Origin: an uncultured Sphingomonas sp.
GTDB taxonomy: Bacteria; Pseudomonadota; Alphaproteobacteria; Sphingomonadales; Sphingomonadaceae
Direction of reading: 5' to 3'
NCBI GenBank assembly: GCA_934555855.1
Contig: CAKTFL010000004.1
Location: forward strand, 1-17,182
Length of the DNA stretch: 17,182 nucleotides
Position numbers and translations under genes: made by a program
The notes under the pieces: generated by a model
The model's database searches: none
The model's input: only the letters and a program-made list of their open reading frames with translations
Told to the model about the DNA's origin: nothing
Shown here: piece after piece, positions 6,832-14,932 of the stretch
How the letters are laid out: every line of letters starts with the position of its first letter
How positions within the stretch are numbered: the stretch's first letter is position 1

Positions 6832-8658
6832 TCAGAGCATCGCGCCCGCGAGGACGGCCGATGCCCCTTTTTCCGCCTCGTCGGCAAGCCCGCGAAACAT
6901 GCCGAACAGTTCGCGGCCCATGCCGCTGGCGGGCGGCGGCGCGACGGCCTGTTCGCGCGCCGCCCATTCCTTCGGATCGACCAGCGCGTCCAGCGTGCCG
7001 TTCACGGCGTCAAGCCGGATCAGGTCGCCGTCGCGCACGCGGCCGATCGGGCCGCCGACACCGTTCGATCCCGGCAGCGCCTCGGGCGAGAGGTGGATGG
7101 CGCACGGCACCTTGCCGCTCGCGCCCGACATGCGCCCGTCGGTGACCAGCGCAACCTTGAACCCCCGGTTCTGGAGCACGCCGAGCGGCGGGGTCAGCTT
7201 GTGCAGTTCCGGCATCCCGTTGGCGCGCGGCCCCTGGAAACGTACGACCACGACGACGTCGCCGGTCAGCTCGCCCGCCTTGAAAGCTTCGAGTACCTCC
7301 AACTGGTCGGAAAACACACGCGCAGGCGCTTCGATCATCCAGCGCTCGCGCTCAACGGCCGACACCTTGATGCAGGCGCGCCCTAGATTGCCCTGAAGGA
7401 TCCGCATTCCGCCATCGGGGGAAAAGGGGGTGGCGGCCGGCCGGACGATGGTCTCGTCGCCGCTCGGGCCGGGATCGCGCCACACCAGCGCCTCACCGTC
7501 CAGCTCCGGCTTCTCGCCATAACCGGACAGATCGTCGGCGGCGACGGTCATGATGTCGCGGTGAAGGTAGCCCGCGTCCAGCAGCTCGCGCACCACAAAC
7601 GGCATCCCGCCCGCCGCCTCGAAGCCGTTCACGTCGGCGGAACCGTTGGGATAGACACGCGCGATCAGCGGCACCGCGGCGGACAGCCGGTCCATGTCCT
7701 GCCAGTCGATGACGATCCCCGCCGCCCGCGCGATCGCGGGAAGGTGGAGCAGGTGGTTGGTGGAGCCGCCAGTCGCCAGCAGGCCGACGGCCGCGTTCAC
7801 GATCGCCTTTTCATCGACACAGCGCGCGAGCGGGCGATAGTCGTTGCCGTCCTGGCCGATCGCGGCGAGCCGGTGGACCGCGGCGCGGGTCAGCTCCTGG
7901 CGCAGCTTCGTGCCCGGATTGACAAAGGCCGCGCCGGGCATGTGCAGGCCCATGACCTCCATCATCATCTGATTGGTATTGGCCGTCCCGTAAAAGGTAC
8001 AGGTGCCGCGCGAATGATAGGCGCCTACCTCCGCTTCCAGCAGTTCCTCGCGACCGGCCTTCCCCTCGGCATAGGCTTCGCGCACCGCGGCCTTGGCCTT
8101 GTTGGGCAGTCCGGACGGCATCGGCCCGCCGGGGATCAGGATCATCGGCAGGTGGCCGAAGCGCAGTGCGCCCATCAGCAGCCCCGGCACGATCTTGTCG
8201 CAGATGCCGAGCAGCGCCGCGCCCTCGAACGTGCCATGGCTGAGCGCGACCGCGGTGGAGAGCGCGATGGTGTCGCGGCTGAACAGCGACAGCTCCATGC
8301 CCGGATAGCCCTGCGTCACGCCGTCGCACATTGCCGGCACGCCGCCCGCCACCTGCGCCGTCGCGCCCGCCTCGCGAGCCCAGACCTTCATCTGTTCGGG
8401 ATAGCGGTAGTAGACCGCGTGCGCCGACAGCATGTCGTTATAGGCCGTGACCAGCCCGATGTTCATGCCCTTGTCGGCGCGCAGCGCGTCGCGGTCCTCA
8501 TGCGTGCCGGCATAGGCATGGGCAAGGTTGGCGCAGCCCAGGTTGGGACGGCGGATCGCATTGTCCGCCTCGCGCTCCATCAGCGCGAGATAGGCGGCAC
8601 GGCTCGCGCGCGAGCGTTCGATGATGCGGTCGGTGACCGCGAGGACCTGCGGGTTCAT
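6832..8658 (-). CDS. edd: 6-phosphogluconate dehydratase Edd
   Basis: Edd dehydrates 6-phosphogluconate to KDPG, the committing step of the Entner-Doudoroff pathway, using an Fe-S cluster. The product of 608 residues matches Edd (E. coli 603) and belongs to the IlvD/Edd family. Landmarks are AYNDMLSAH (72-80), [13 protein letters not shown] (105-117), GICDKIVPG with Cys153-Asp-Lys (cluster ligand and metal-site Lys of the family), and [20 protein letters not shown] with Cys220. The C-terminal half has [14 protein letters not shown]. These extended Edd-type motifs favour Edd over dihydroxy-acid dehydratase, as does the location. The ATG at 8658 has GGAAG 8 nt upstream, and part of that ribosome site overlaps the edge of an interspersed repeat. 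The gene has the only long leader in the operon (112 bp) and a promoter candidate of its own. Confidence 0.96.
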   Translation of the reverse strand: MNPQVLAVTDRIIERSRASRAAYLALMEREADNAIRRPNLGCANLAHAYAGTHEDRDALRADKGMNIGLVTAYNDMLSAHAVYYRYPEQMKVWAREAGATAQVAGGVPAMCDGVTQGYPGMELSLFSRDTIALSTAVALSHGTFEGAALLGICDKIVPGLLMGALRFGHLPMILIPGGPMPSGLPNKAKAAVREAYAEGKAGREELLEAEVGAYHSRGTCTFYGTANTNQMMMEVMGLHMPGAAFVNPGTKLRQELTRAAVHRLAAIGQDGNDYRPLARCVDEKAIVNAAVGLLATGGSTNHLLHLPAIARAAGIVIDWQDMDRLSAAVPLIARVYPNGSADVNGFEAAGGMPFVVRELLDAGYLHRDIMTVAADDLSGYGEKPELDGEALVWRDPGPSGDETIVRPAATPFSPDGGMRILQGNLGRACIKVSAVERERWMIEAPARVFSDQLEVLEAFKAGELTGDVVVVVRFQGPRANGMPELHKLTPPLGVLQNRGFKVALVTDGRMSGASGKVPCAIHLSPEALPGSNGVGGPIGRVRDGDLIRLDAVNGTLDALVDPKEWAAREQAVAPPPASGMGRELFGMFRGLADEAEKGASAVLAGAML

Positions 8659-8669
8659 CGCAAAAACTT

Positions 8670-8758
8670 CCGTTCGCCCTGAGCGTGTCGAAGGGCCGTT
8701 CTTCCTTGAGCGCGCCCTAAAAGAAAAGGCGGGACTTCGACAGGCTCAGCCCGAACGG
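8670..8758. repeat. Inverted pair of interspersed repeats in the edd leader
   Basis: Two 24-base arms, 8670-8693 and 8735-8758, are inverted copies that match at 21 of 24 positions and are separated by 41 bases. Each is a copy of the CTTCGACA-GCTCAG repeat, and the right arm shares 19 identical bases with 2746-2764. On the edd transcript they can fold into one long stem ending beside the edd ribosome site (GGAAG, plus-strand 8667-8671). No T-tract suited to an intrinsic terminator follows in the direction of edd transcription. Confidence 0.72.
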
Positions 8759-8759
8759 C

Positions 8760-8787
8760 ATTATACCAGACTATGGCGCCCAATGAA
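8760..8787 (-). promoter_or_regulatory. Candidate sigma-70 promoter for edd-glk-eda
   Basis: Read on the minus strand, TATAAT (8765 down to 8760) is a perfect -10 box preceded by TGG, an extended -10. A weak -35, TTCATT (8787 down to 8782), lies 16 bp away inside the end of pgl. Transcription would start near 8753, so the inverted repeat would form the leader of the edd message. The call rests on the -10 match alone and is a prediction. Confidence 0.4.
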
Positions 8788-9478
8788 TGTCCACCGGCAG
8801 CTCCGCGTCGGCCAGCACCCGGCCGATCGGATAGGCGGAGCCCGCCCCCTGCTTGATGGCCTTTTCGATCACGGCGCGCTTGCCCTGGCCGGTGACCGCG
8901 ATCATCAGCGCGCGGGCGGCGACGATGCCCTGGCGCGAAAGAGTGACGCGCGCCACCGGCGCTTCCGGCGGCAGCGGATCGGGCATGACGCCCAGCGCCC
9001 GGCGCTCCTTGGGTCCGTTCAGCGCCTCATCGAAGTCGGGACCCGGAAAGATCGAGGCGGTGTGCCCGTCGCCGCCCACGCCCAGCAGGCACAGGTCGAG
9101 CGGCCAGTGCAGGTCTTGCATCAACGCGTCGGCCGACTTGCCCGCGGTCTTGTAGTCCGCCGTCGCCTGCGGAACGACCGGGATCACCCGCGCGCCCTTG
9201 GGAATGAACGCCTTGCCGATCATCGTCACGTTGGACAGCGGATCGCCCAGCGGCACCACGCGCTCGTCGGTGGGTACGATCGTGACACGCTTCCAGTCCA
9301 GCTTGGCCTTGGTCAGCTTCTCATAGATCGGGATCGGCGTCTTGCCGCCGGGCAGCGCGATCACCGCCGCGCCGCGCGCATCGATCGCGCTTTCGATGAT
9401 GAACTGGACGTCGCCGGCCACCGCTTCGGCCATCTCAGCGGCGTCGTCATACTCCCACCACTCGATTTCTTCGCTCAT
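8771..9478 (-). CDS. pgl: 6-phosphogluconolactonase
   Basis: Pgl hydrolyses 6-phosphogluconolactone, the product of Zwf, to 6-phosphogluconate. The 235-residue product is of the NagB-like (SOL/DevB) type. It has ALPGGKTPIPIY (phosphate loop), VPTDERVVPLGDPLSNVTMI (the DERxVP and SN signatures) and LLGVGGDGHTASIFPG with the catalytic-site GxGxDGHTASxFP pattern. This is the short DevB-type enzyme, not the seven-bladed YbhE type. The ATG at 9478 has CGGAG 8 nt upstream. zwf ends 26 nt upstream, so the two are cotranscribed. Downstream, edd is 112 bp away across the repeat-bearing leader. Confidence 0.94.
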   Translation of the reverse strand: MSEEIEWWEYDDAAEMAEAVAGDVQFIIESAIDARGAAVIALPGGKTPIPIYEKLTKAKLDWKRVTIVPTDERVVPLGDPLSNVTMIGKAFIPKGARVIPVVPQATADYKTAGKSADALMQDLHWPLDLCLLGVGGDGHTASIFPGPDFDEALNGPKERRALGVMPDPLPPEAPVARVTLSRQGIVAARALMIAVTGQGKRAVIEKAIKQGAGSAYPIGRVLADAELPVDIHWAP

Positions 9479-9504
9479 AATTCAAACTCCGTGGGAGAAA
9501 CTGC

Positions 9505-10968
9505 TTAATCGTCCTGCCAGGTCACATCGTCGCGCTCGGTCAGCGCGATCGCGGCCGAAGGGCCCCAGGTGCCGGTCGGGTACTTTTTGGGCTTCATGTC
9601 GTTGGCGGCCCAGCCGTCGCGGATCGCGTCGATCCACTTCCACTGCGCCTCGACCTCGTCTCGGCGGACGAACAGGGTCTGATCGCCCTCGATGAAATCG
9701 AGCAGCAGCCGCTCATAGGCGATCCGCCGGCGCGTGCCCGCGAACTCGGCGTCGAGGCTGAGGTTCAGCGGCACCTCGCGCAGGCGGACGCCCTTGCGGT
9801 CAAGGCCCGGCTCCTTGGCCATGACCAACAATTGCACATATTCCTCCGGCTGGAGCCGGATGATGAGCGTGTTGGGCTGAAGCCGGCCGCCCCGCGACTG
9901 GAACATGGAGTGTGGTACGGGCTTGAACTCGATCGCGATTTCAGAGCGGCGGGTCGCCATCCGCTTGCCGGTGCGGAGATAGAAGGGGACACCCTGCCAG
10001 CGCCAGTTGTCGACATAAGCCTTGATGGCGACAAAGGTCTCGGTATCCGACGCCTTGCCGAGCTCGTCGACATAGCCCTCCACCACTTCGCCCTTCATGG
10101 CACCGGAGGTGTACTGGCCAATCACCGTATCCTGTTCGACCTCATCGGCAGTAATCGGTCGCAAGCTGTGGAACAGCTTGGCCTTTTCGTCGCGCACGGC
10201 CGTGCCGTCGAAGCGGGCGGGGGGCTCCATCGCGATCAGGGCGAGCAGTTGCAGGATATGGTTCTGCACCATGTCCCTCAGCGCGCCCATGCCGTCATAA
10301 TAGCCGGCGCGCTCCTCCAGCCCGACCGTCTCGGCGATGGTGATCTGGACATTGGCGATGCCGCGCGCATTCCACACCGGCTCGAAAAAGGAGTTGCCGA
10401 AGCGCAGCGCCAGGATGTTCTGGACCGTTTCCTTGCCGAGATAATGGTCGAATCGGAACGTCCTCGGCTCCGGAAAGGCGGCGAACACGGCATTGTTGAT
10501 GTGACGGCTCGACTCGAGATCGTAGCCCAGCGGCTTTTCCAGGCCGATCCGGACCGCCTCGCCGGTCAGGCCGACGGATTGCAGGCCGGCGATGGCGGGC
10601 TCGAACAGCGAAGGTGCGGTGGACAGGAAGATGGCGAGCCCGCCGGACACGTCGCCGACCTTTTCGGCCAGCGCCCCGAAGCAGTTCACGTCCGACAGGT
10701 CGGCCGGCTGGAACATCAGCCGCTGGATGAAGGCGCCGAACGACTCCGGGTCCTGTCGGTCCGCCGGCAGATGCTGTTCCAGCGCGTGCCGAGCGAACTG
10801 CTGGAAGCCGGCATCGTCGAGCTCGCTGCGCGCCGAGCCGATGATCGTCAGGCCCTCAGGCAGCAGCCCGTCGGCATGAAGGTTGTAGAGCGACGGCAGC
10901 AGCATCCGTTGCGACAGGTCGCCGGTCGCGCCAAACAGCAGGAGCTTGCCGACAGGGGTTCGCTGCAT
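9505..10968 (-). CDS. zwf: Glucose-6-phosphate 1-dehydrogenase
   Basis: Zwf oxidises glucose-6-phosphate to 6-phosphogluconolactone, making NADPH (or NADH). The product of 487 residues is typical (E. coli 491). The nucleotide-binding start is LLLFGATGDLSQRMLLPSLY (GATGDL at 13-18). EKP (144-146) and the active-site DHYLGKE (174-180) follow, and His237 in DMVQNHILQLL fits the catalytic base. The C-terminal WRGVPF-like WRWQGVPFYLRTGKR is present. The ATG at 10968 has GAGGAG 8 nt upstream, a strong site. The argC stop is only 15 nt upstream, so zwf appears to depend on a promoter upstream of argC. No HexR-type TGTA-N-TACA palindrome was seen before it. Confidence 0.96.
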   Translation of the reverse strand: MQRTPVGKLLLFGATGDLSQRMLLPSLYNLHADGLLPEGLTIIGSARSELDDAGFQQFARHALEQHLPADRQDPESFGAFIQRLMFQPADLSDVNCFGALAEKVGDVSGGLAIFLSTAPSLFEPAIAGLQSVGLTGEAVRIGLEKPLGYDLESSRHINNAVFAAFPEPRTFRFDHYLGKETVQNILALRFGNSFFEPVWNARGIANVQITIAETVGLEERAGYYDGMGALRDMVQNHILQLLALIAMEPPARFDGTAVRDEKAKLFHSLRPITADEVEQDTVIGQYTSGAMKGEVVEGYVDELGKASDTETFVAIKAYVDNWRWQGVPFYLRTGKRMATRRSEIAIEFKPVPHSMFQSRGGRLQPNTLIIRLQPEEYVQLLVMAKEPGLDRKGVRLREVPLNLSLDAEFAGTRRRIAYERLLLDFIEGDQTLFVRRDEVEAQWKWIDAIRDGWAANDMKPKKYPTGTWGPSAAIALTERDDVTWQDD

Positions 10969-10983
10969 GGTGGATACTCCTCG

Positions 10984-11913
10984 TCAGAATGTTAGGCCGG
11001 CGAGCGGATCGAGCCCGGCCATGATGTTGAGGTTCTGTACCGCCGCGCCGGCCGCACCCTTGCCGAGATTGTCCAGCGTGGCCACGAGTCGCGCCTGGCC
11101 CGTGCCCGGATTGCCGCATACCCGCAGTGTCATGCGGTCGGTTCCGGCATTTTCCTCGATGGTGACGGCGGTGTCGTCGCCGCTCGCGAGCGTCACCAAA
11201 GGCGTGGCGGCATAAGCCTCGCGGAGCACGTCCTCGACGGCCGCAAGAGAAGGGGTGCCGGGCAGGGCGACGAGTGGCAGGGGGACCTCGCCCAGCATCC
11301 CGCGATAGGTGCGCGCCACCGCCGGCTGGAACACCGGCGGATGGGCGAGCCCGGCACCGACGCGCATCTCGGGCAGATGCTTGTGCGCGAGCGTCAGGCC
11401 GTAGGCGCGAAAGGCGGTGTCGGTGCCGCCCTCCTCGCACTCCGCCACCATCGCCTTGCCGCCGCCCGAATAACCGGACACCGCGTTGAAGCTGAGCGGC
11501 CAGTCCGGGGGAATCCGGCCCGCCCGCACCAGCGGCGCGACCAGGGCCAGGAACGCGGTCGGGTAGCAGCCGGGATTGGACACCAGCCGGGCCGTGACGA
11601 TCCGCTCCGCCTGTCCGGGCGAAAGCTCCGGGAAGCCATAGGTCCAGCCGGTCGCGACACGATGGGCGCTGGACGCGTCGATCACGCGCGTGCGGTCGTT
11701 CGCGACCATCGCCACCGCTTCCCGCGCCGCTTCGTCGGGCAGGCAAAGGATCACGAAGTCGGCATCGTTGATCGCCTCGCGGCGTGCAGCCGCGTCCTTG
11801 CGCGCTTCGCCTCGCAGCACCAGCAGCGACAGCTCGGGACGGCCGCCAAGCCGCTCGCGGATCTCAAGGCCGGTGGTCCCGACCGCCCCGTCGATGAAAA
11901 CCGACACCGTCAT
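10984..11913 (-). CDS. argC: N-acetyl-gamma-glutamyl-phosphate reductase (ArgC, short type 2)
   Basis: ArgC reduces N-acetylglutamyl-phosphate to the semialdehyde with NADPH, the third step of arginine synthesis. At 309 residues it belongs to the shorter type-2 ArgC group (about 310) rather than the 335-350 residue type 1. The N-terminus has the nucleotide fold start VFIDGAVGTTGLEI. The active-site Cys116 is in LVSNPGCYPTAF, and GLTLAHKHLPEM holds conserved His177 and His179. AVSGYSGGGKAM is the substrate loop. The start ATG overlaps the stop of the small SH3 gene in an ATGA, suggesting translational coupling, and zwf follows after 15 nt. Joining ArgC to the Entner-Doudoroff genes is unusual, though both use the NADPH pool. 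Confidence 0.94.
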   Translation of the reverse strand: MTVSVFIDGAVGTTGLEIRERLGGRPELSLLVLRGEARKDAAARREAINDADFVILCLPDEAAREAVAMVANDRTRVIDASSAHRVATGWTYGFPELSPGQAERIVTARLVSNPGCYPTAFLALVAPLVRAGRIPPDWPLSFNAVSGYSGGGKAMVAECEEGGTDTAFRAYGLTLAHKHLPEMRVGAGLAHPPVFQPAVARTYRGMLGEVPLPLVALPGTPSLAAVEDVLREAYAATPLVTLASGDDTAVTIEENAGTDRMTLRVCGNPGTGQARLVATLDNLGKGAAGAAVQNLNIMAGLDPLAGLTF

Positions 11914-12242
11914 GCCTGCGGCTCCGCAAGCAGGCTGGCATCCAGATATCCGACCAGGCCGGCGTCCGGCGCGATGCCCCAGGCATCGTCGCCGATCACG
12001 TCCAGCAGTTCAAAACGATCGCCGGAGGCGAGAGAGGCGAGCACCTCCCCATCGGGATCACGAACGGCACGCAGCGCGGCGGCGGCAGTCAGCACTCGCG
12101 CGGCCGGAGCGGCGTAATGAGGCGCGAAGACATGGCGGGCCAATCGCACATCGGCCAGGTCTGGCCGCACCGCGTTGGTACGCGGGTCCAGCCTCGCCGA
12201 CCGTCCGGTCAGCGCGAACTGGTCACGCGGTTGCGTGGGCAA
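11910..12242 (-). CDS. Small bacterial SH3 domain protein, resembles N-terminus of NlpC/P60 peptidases without the peptidase
   Basis: The product (about 110 residues from the TTG at 12242) has an N-terminal FALTGRSARLDPRTNAVRPD stretch, then DVRLARHVFAPHY, then an SH3-like unit (RAVRDPDGEVLASLASGDRFELLDVIGDDAWG and GLVGYLDASLL). To my recollection this order is the N-terminal part of sphingomonad NlpC/P60 (C40) cell-wall peptidases. The catalytic Cys-His domain is missing: the frame ends right after the first SH3 unit and overlaps the argC ATG by an ATGA. The start is uncertain. The frame is open to 12359 inside marR, but only residues from about 12242 on look family-like, and TTG 12242 has no clear ribosome site. 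No signal peptide or membrane segment is seen. It may be a remnant of a truncated peptidase or a real SH3 adaptor. Confidence 0.6.
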   Translation of the reverse strand: MPTQPRDQFALTGRSARLDPRTNAVRPDLADVRLARHVFAPHYAAPAARVLTAAAALRAVRDPDGEVLASLASGDRFELLDVIGDDAWGIAPDAGLVGYLDASLLAEPQA

Positions 12243-12591
12243 GATGGCGCTGGGGGGCTGCAGCGCTGCCGTCGCCGATGAAATGCCCGAATTCTTCAAG
12301 AAAGTCTGCCCCTTCCGGTGTGCGCGCGACGAAGATGTTGCGCTTGTCGGCATCGTCACGCTGGCGGCGCAGATAGCCGAGCGCGCCCAGCCTGTTCAAG
12401 GCGCGCGTAACGACCGGCTTGGACACGTTCAATGCCCGCGCCAATCCGCGCACGGTGTGGGGTCCCGGATTGAGGTAAACCACCAGAAGCAGTGCCATCT
12501 GCCGGTTGGTGAGATCCGGCTCCCCCGATCGAACATAGTCGACCAAAGCGCCCATCCAGGCCGATAGCGATTGGGCTGCCGCAGTTGCCAT
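12223..12591 (-). CDS. MarR-family winged-helix transcriptional regulator
   Basis: The 122-residue product carries a MarR-type winged helix: TNRQMALLLVVYL (helix leading into the domain), TVRGLARALNVSKPVVTRALNRLGALGYLRR (helix-turn-helix and recognition helix) and RDDADKRNIFVARTPEGADFL (wing and following helix). It is somewhat short for MarR (usual 135-150), the flanking dimerisation helices being brief. ATG 12591 was chosen over TTG 12609 because neither has a strong site, GGGA precedes the ATG, and the extra six residues add nothing. It is the first gene of the minus-strand run, and its end overlaps the likely start of the SH3 gene by about 20 bases. It is divergent from secG across 194 bp. 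The regulated targets and ligand are unknown; autoregulation is likely from family habit. Confidence 0.85.
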   Translation of the reverse strand: MATAAAQSLSAWMGALVDYVRSGEPDLTNRQMALLLVVYLNPGPHTVRGLARALNVSKPVVTRALNRLGALGYLRRQRDDADKRNIFVARTPEGADFLEEFGHFIGDGSAAAPQRHLAHATA

Positions 12592-12627
12592 CGCGATATG
12601 TCCCGCCAATCAGAAGGTGTTCGTTTC

Positions 12628-12641
12628 GGCGTCATAACGCC
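12628..12641. promoter_or_regulatory. Palindrome upstream of marR, possible operator
   Basis: GGCGT-CATA-ACGCC is a perfect 5+5 palindrome about 37 bp upstream of the marR ATG, in the divergent marR-secG gap. MarR proteins usually bind palindromes near their own promoter, so this is the best operator candidate, but it is short and unproven. Minus-strand TATGAC in its centre weakly resembles a -10 box. Confidence 0.3.
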
Positions 12642-12711
12642 TGCCGGTCACGCAAGGTTTCCGCAGAAATCCGCGATTCTCATAGGTTAGCTGATGGCAA
12701 CGCAGGGCCGG

Positions 12712-12740
12712 TTGATCGGTTGCCGACTTACGCCTATGTG
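12712..12740 (+). promoter_or_regulatory. Candidate promoter for secG
   Basis: TTGATC (12712-12717) and TATGTG (12735-12740) are spaced by exactly 17 bp and lie about 45 bp before the secG ATG. They match the sigma-70 consensus at 4 of 6 and 3 of 6 bases. It is the only reasonable pair I found in the gap. Confidence 0.35.
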
Positions 12741-12785
12741 GCCCGAGCCGGCCCATGCGGCCTATCCGGGATCATCAGACAGTCC

Positions 12786-13184
12786 ATGTTCGCCTTTCTG
12801 CTCGTCGTCCACTTCGTCATCGCGGCTGCACTGGTGGCCGTGATCCTGATGCAGAAGTCTGAGGGTGGCGGCCTGGGCATGGGCGGCAGCCCGTCCGGCC
12901 TGATGAGCGCGCGCGGCGCGGCGGACTTCCTGACCCGCGCCACCGCCACGCTCGCGACGCTGTTCGTCGCCATGTCGATCGGTCTGGCTGTCTACGCGTC
13001 GACACGGCGCACCGATACGGTCGATACTTCGCTCGCCCGCTCGGCCCCGCTGCCTAGCCGCGATGCGGTGCCGAACACGCCCGCCGACGCGGCCGCCCTT
13101 CAGGGAGCGGCCGGTGTCGCCGCCGCTACGGCCGGCAACGCTACGGCTCCCGCCGACAACGCCGCGGTCCCGCTCGCCCGTTAA
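12786..13184 (+). CDS. secG: Preprotein translocase subunit SecG
   Basis: SecG is a small accessory subunit of the SecYEG channel in the inner membrane. The product has the SecG layout: a first membrane helix (FAFLLVVHFVIAAALVAVIL, residues 2-21), the conserved QKSEGGGLGMGGSPSGLMS loop, the ADFLTRATATLATLF motif leading into the second helix (about 48-69), and a polar tail. At 132 residues it is longer than E. coli SecG (110), because of an Ala/Pro/Asn-rich low-complexity C-terminus of about 60 residues. The ATG at 12786 starts right at the first helix, although the ribosome site is weak. The in-frame open region upstream is not SecG-like. pyrG follows after 82 bp, as is usual in alphaproteobacteria. 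Confidence 0.93.
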   Translation: MFAFLLVVHFVIAAALVAVILMQKSEGGGLGMGGSPSGLMSARGAADFLTRATATLATLFVAMSIGLAVYASTRRTDTVDTSLARSAPLPSRDAVPNTPADAAALQGAAGVAAATAGNATAPADNAAVPLAR

Positions 13185-13266
13185 TCCTTCATTGCGACCG
13201 GCAGAGTCGCCTGCGTCACGCGGGCGCTTGTCGTTCGCCCCCAATCAACGCTAGGCGGTTCTTCCC

Positions 13267-14901
13267 ATGGCGCGGTTCATTTTCATCACCGGCGGCGTGG
13301 TCTCGTCGCTCGGCAAGGGTCTGATGGCGGCCTCGCTGGCGGCTCTGCTCCAGGCGCGTGGCTACCGGGTTCGGATCCGCAAGTTCGACCCTTATCTCAA
13401 CGTCGATCCGGGCACGATGAGCCCGTATCAGCATGGCGAGGTGTACGTCACCGACGATGGCGCGGAGACGGACCTGGACCTTGGCCATTACGAGCGCTTC
13501 ACCGGCGTCGCCTCGCGCCAGTCGGACAACGTCACCTCCGGCCGGATCTACAAGACGATCATCGAGCGCGAGCGGCGCGGCGATTATCTGGGCGCGACCG
13601 TTCAGGTGATCCCGCATGTGACCGACGCCATCAAGTCGTTCGCGCGCGCGGAGACGGACGATCTCGATTTCGTGCTCTGCGAGATCGGCGGCACGGTTGG
13701 CGATATCGAGTCGCTGCCTTTCATCGAGGCGATCCGGCAGCTTCGCAACGATCTGGGCCGTGGTCAGTCGATCTCGATCCACACCACGCTGGTTCCCTAT
13801 ATCGCCGCGGCCGGCGAGCTGAAGACCAAGCCGACCCAGCATTCCGTCCGCGAGCTGGCGGCGCTCGGCGTGCAGCCCGACGTGCTGGTGTGCCGCTGCG
13901 AGCACCCGCTTCCCATGTCGGACCGCGCCAAGATCGCGCTGTTCTGCAACGTCCCAACCAGCGCCGTCATCCCGGCGCTCGACGCCAAGTCGATCTATGC
14001 CGTGCCCCTGCAATATCATGCCGAAGGTCTGGACAGCGAAGTGCTGCGCGCGTTCGGCATCGAGCCGGAGGGGGCGCCCGACCTGTCACGCTGGCAGAAG
14101 ATCGTCGACGCGCTCACCAATCCCGAAGGGGAGGTGACGATCGGCGTCGTCGGTAAATATGTCGGCCTCCAGGACGCCTACAAGTCGCTCAACGAGGCGC
14201 TGGTCCACGGCGGCATCGCCAACCGGGTCAAGGTCAACATCCGCTGGATCGACGCCGAGCTGTTCGAGGGCGACAAGTCGGAGATCGCCGGCCAGCTGGA
14301 GCCGTGCGACGCGATCCTGGTTCCAGGCGCGTTCGGCGAGCGTGGGGCGGAGGGCAAGATCGAGAGCGTCCGCTTCGCCCGCGAGCGCGAGATTCCCTAT
14401 TTCGGCATCTGCTTTGGGATGCAGATGGCGTGTGTCGAGGGCGCGCGCGACCTGGCGGGAATCGCGAACGCCTCCTCGACCGAGTTCGGTCCCACCGAGG
14501 AGCCGGTCGTCGGTCTCATCACCGAATGGATGGGCCGTGATGGGCTCGAAAAGCGCGCGGCGGAAGGCGATCTGGGCGGAACGATGCGGCTCGGCGCCTA
14601 TCAAGCGAAGCTGGACGGCAACAGCGTCGTCGCGTCCATCTACGGCTCGGAGGCGATCTCCGAGCGGCATCGCCACCGCTATGAGGTCAACACGGGTTAC
14701 AAAGAGGCGCTCGAAAAAGGCGGGCTGGTGTTTAGCGGCATGTCGCCCGACGGCACGCTGCCGGAGATCGTCGAGCGCCCGGACCATCCCTGGTTCGTCG
14801 GCGTCCAGTTCCACCCGGAGCTGAAGTCCAAGCCCTTCGACCCGCATCCGCTGTTCGCGAGCTTCATCGGCGCTGCGGTGAAACAAAGCCGGCTGGTCTG
14901 A
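13267..14901 (+). CDS. pyrG: CTP synthase PyrG
   Basis: PyrG makes CTP from UTP, ATP and glutamine. The product of 544 residues is full length (E. coli 545). The synthetase half begins with [15 protein letters not shown] (P-loop-like, 9-18), [20 protein letters not shown], and [12 protein letters not shown] (138-149). The C-terminal class I glutaminase domain has the nucleophile Cys382 in [11 protein letters not shown], with His516 and Glu518 in [21 protein letters not shown] is the oxyanion-region loop. The ATG at 13267 has a modest AGGCGG site about 9 nt upstream. A MATE exporter gene follows closely. Confidence 0.97.
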   Translation: MARFIFITGGVVSSLGKGLMAASLAALLQARGYRVRIRKFDPYLNVDPGTMSPYQHGEVYVTDDGAETDLDLGHYERFTGVASRQSDNVTSGRIYKTIIERERRGDYLGATVQVIPHVTDAIKSFARAETDDLDFVLCEIGGTVGDIESLPFIEAIRQLRNDLGRGQSISIHTTLVPYIAAAGELKTKPTQHSVRELAALGVQPDVLVCRCEHPLPMSDRAKIALFCNVPTSAVIPALDAKSIYAVPLQYHAEGLDSEVLRAFGIEPEGAPDLSRWQKIVDALTNPEGEVTIGVVGKYVGLQDAYKSLNEALVHGGIANRVKVNIRWIDAELFEGDKSEIAGQLEPCDAILVPGAFGERGAEGKIESVRFAREREIPYFGICFGMQMACVEGARDLAGIANASSTEFGPTEEPVVGLITEWMGRDGLEKRAAEGDLGGTMRLGAYQAKLDGNSVVASIYGSEAISERHRHRYEVNTGYKEALEKGGLVFSGMSPDGTLPEIVERPDHPWFVGVQFHPELKSKPFDPHPLFASFIGAAVKQSRLV

Positions 14902-14932
14902 TCGGGTGCCGGGCCGTAGCGCAGACGACGGG

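Noticed and set aside
7561..8682. 373-residue open frame antisense to edd
   Set aside because: It lies within the certain edd gene and its Arg/His/Gly-rich product resembles no family I know; a GC-driven shadow.
12243..12359. N-terminal extension of the SH3 protein back to ATG 12359
   Set aside because: These residues are the out-of-frame reading of marR and are Ser/Ala-rich without family resemblance; kept only as an uncertain start.
13185..13266. GGGCG/CGCCC inverted repeat between secG and pyrG
   Set aside because: The 5-bp stem with a 9-nt loop and no T-tract is no better than chance in GC-rich DNA.
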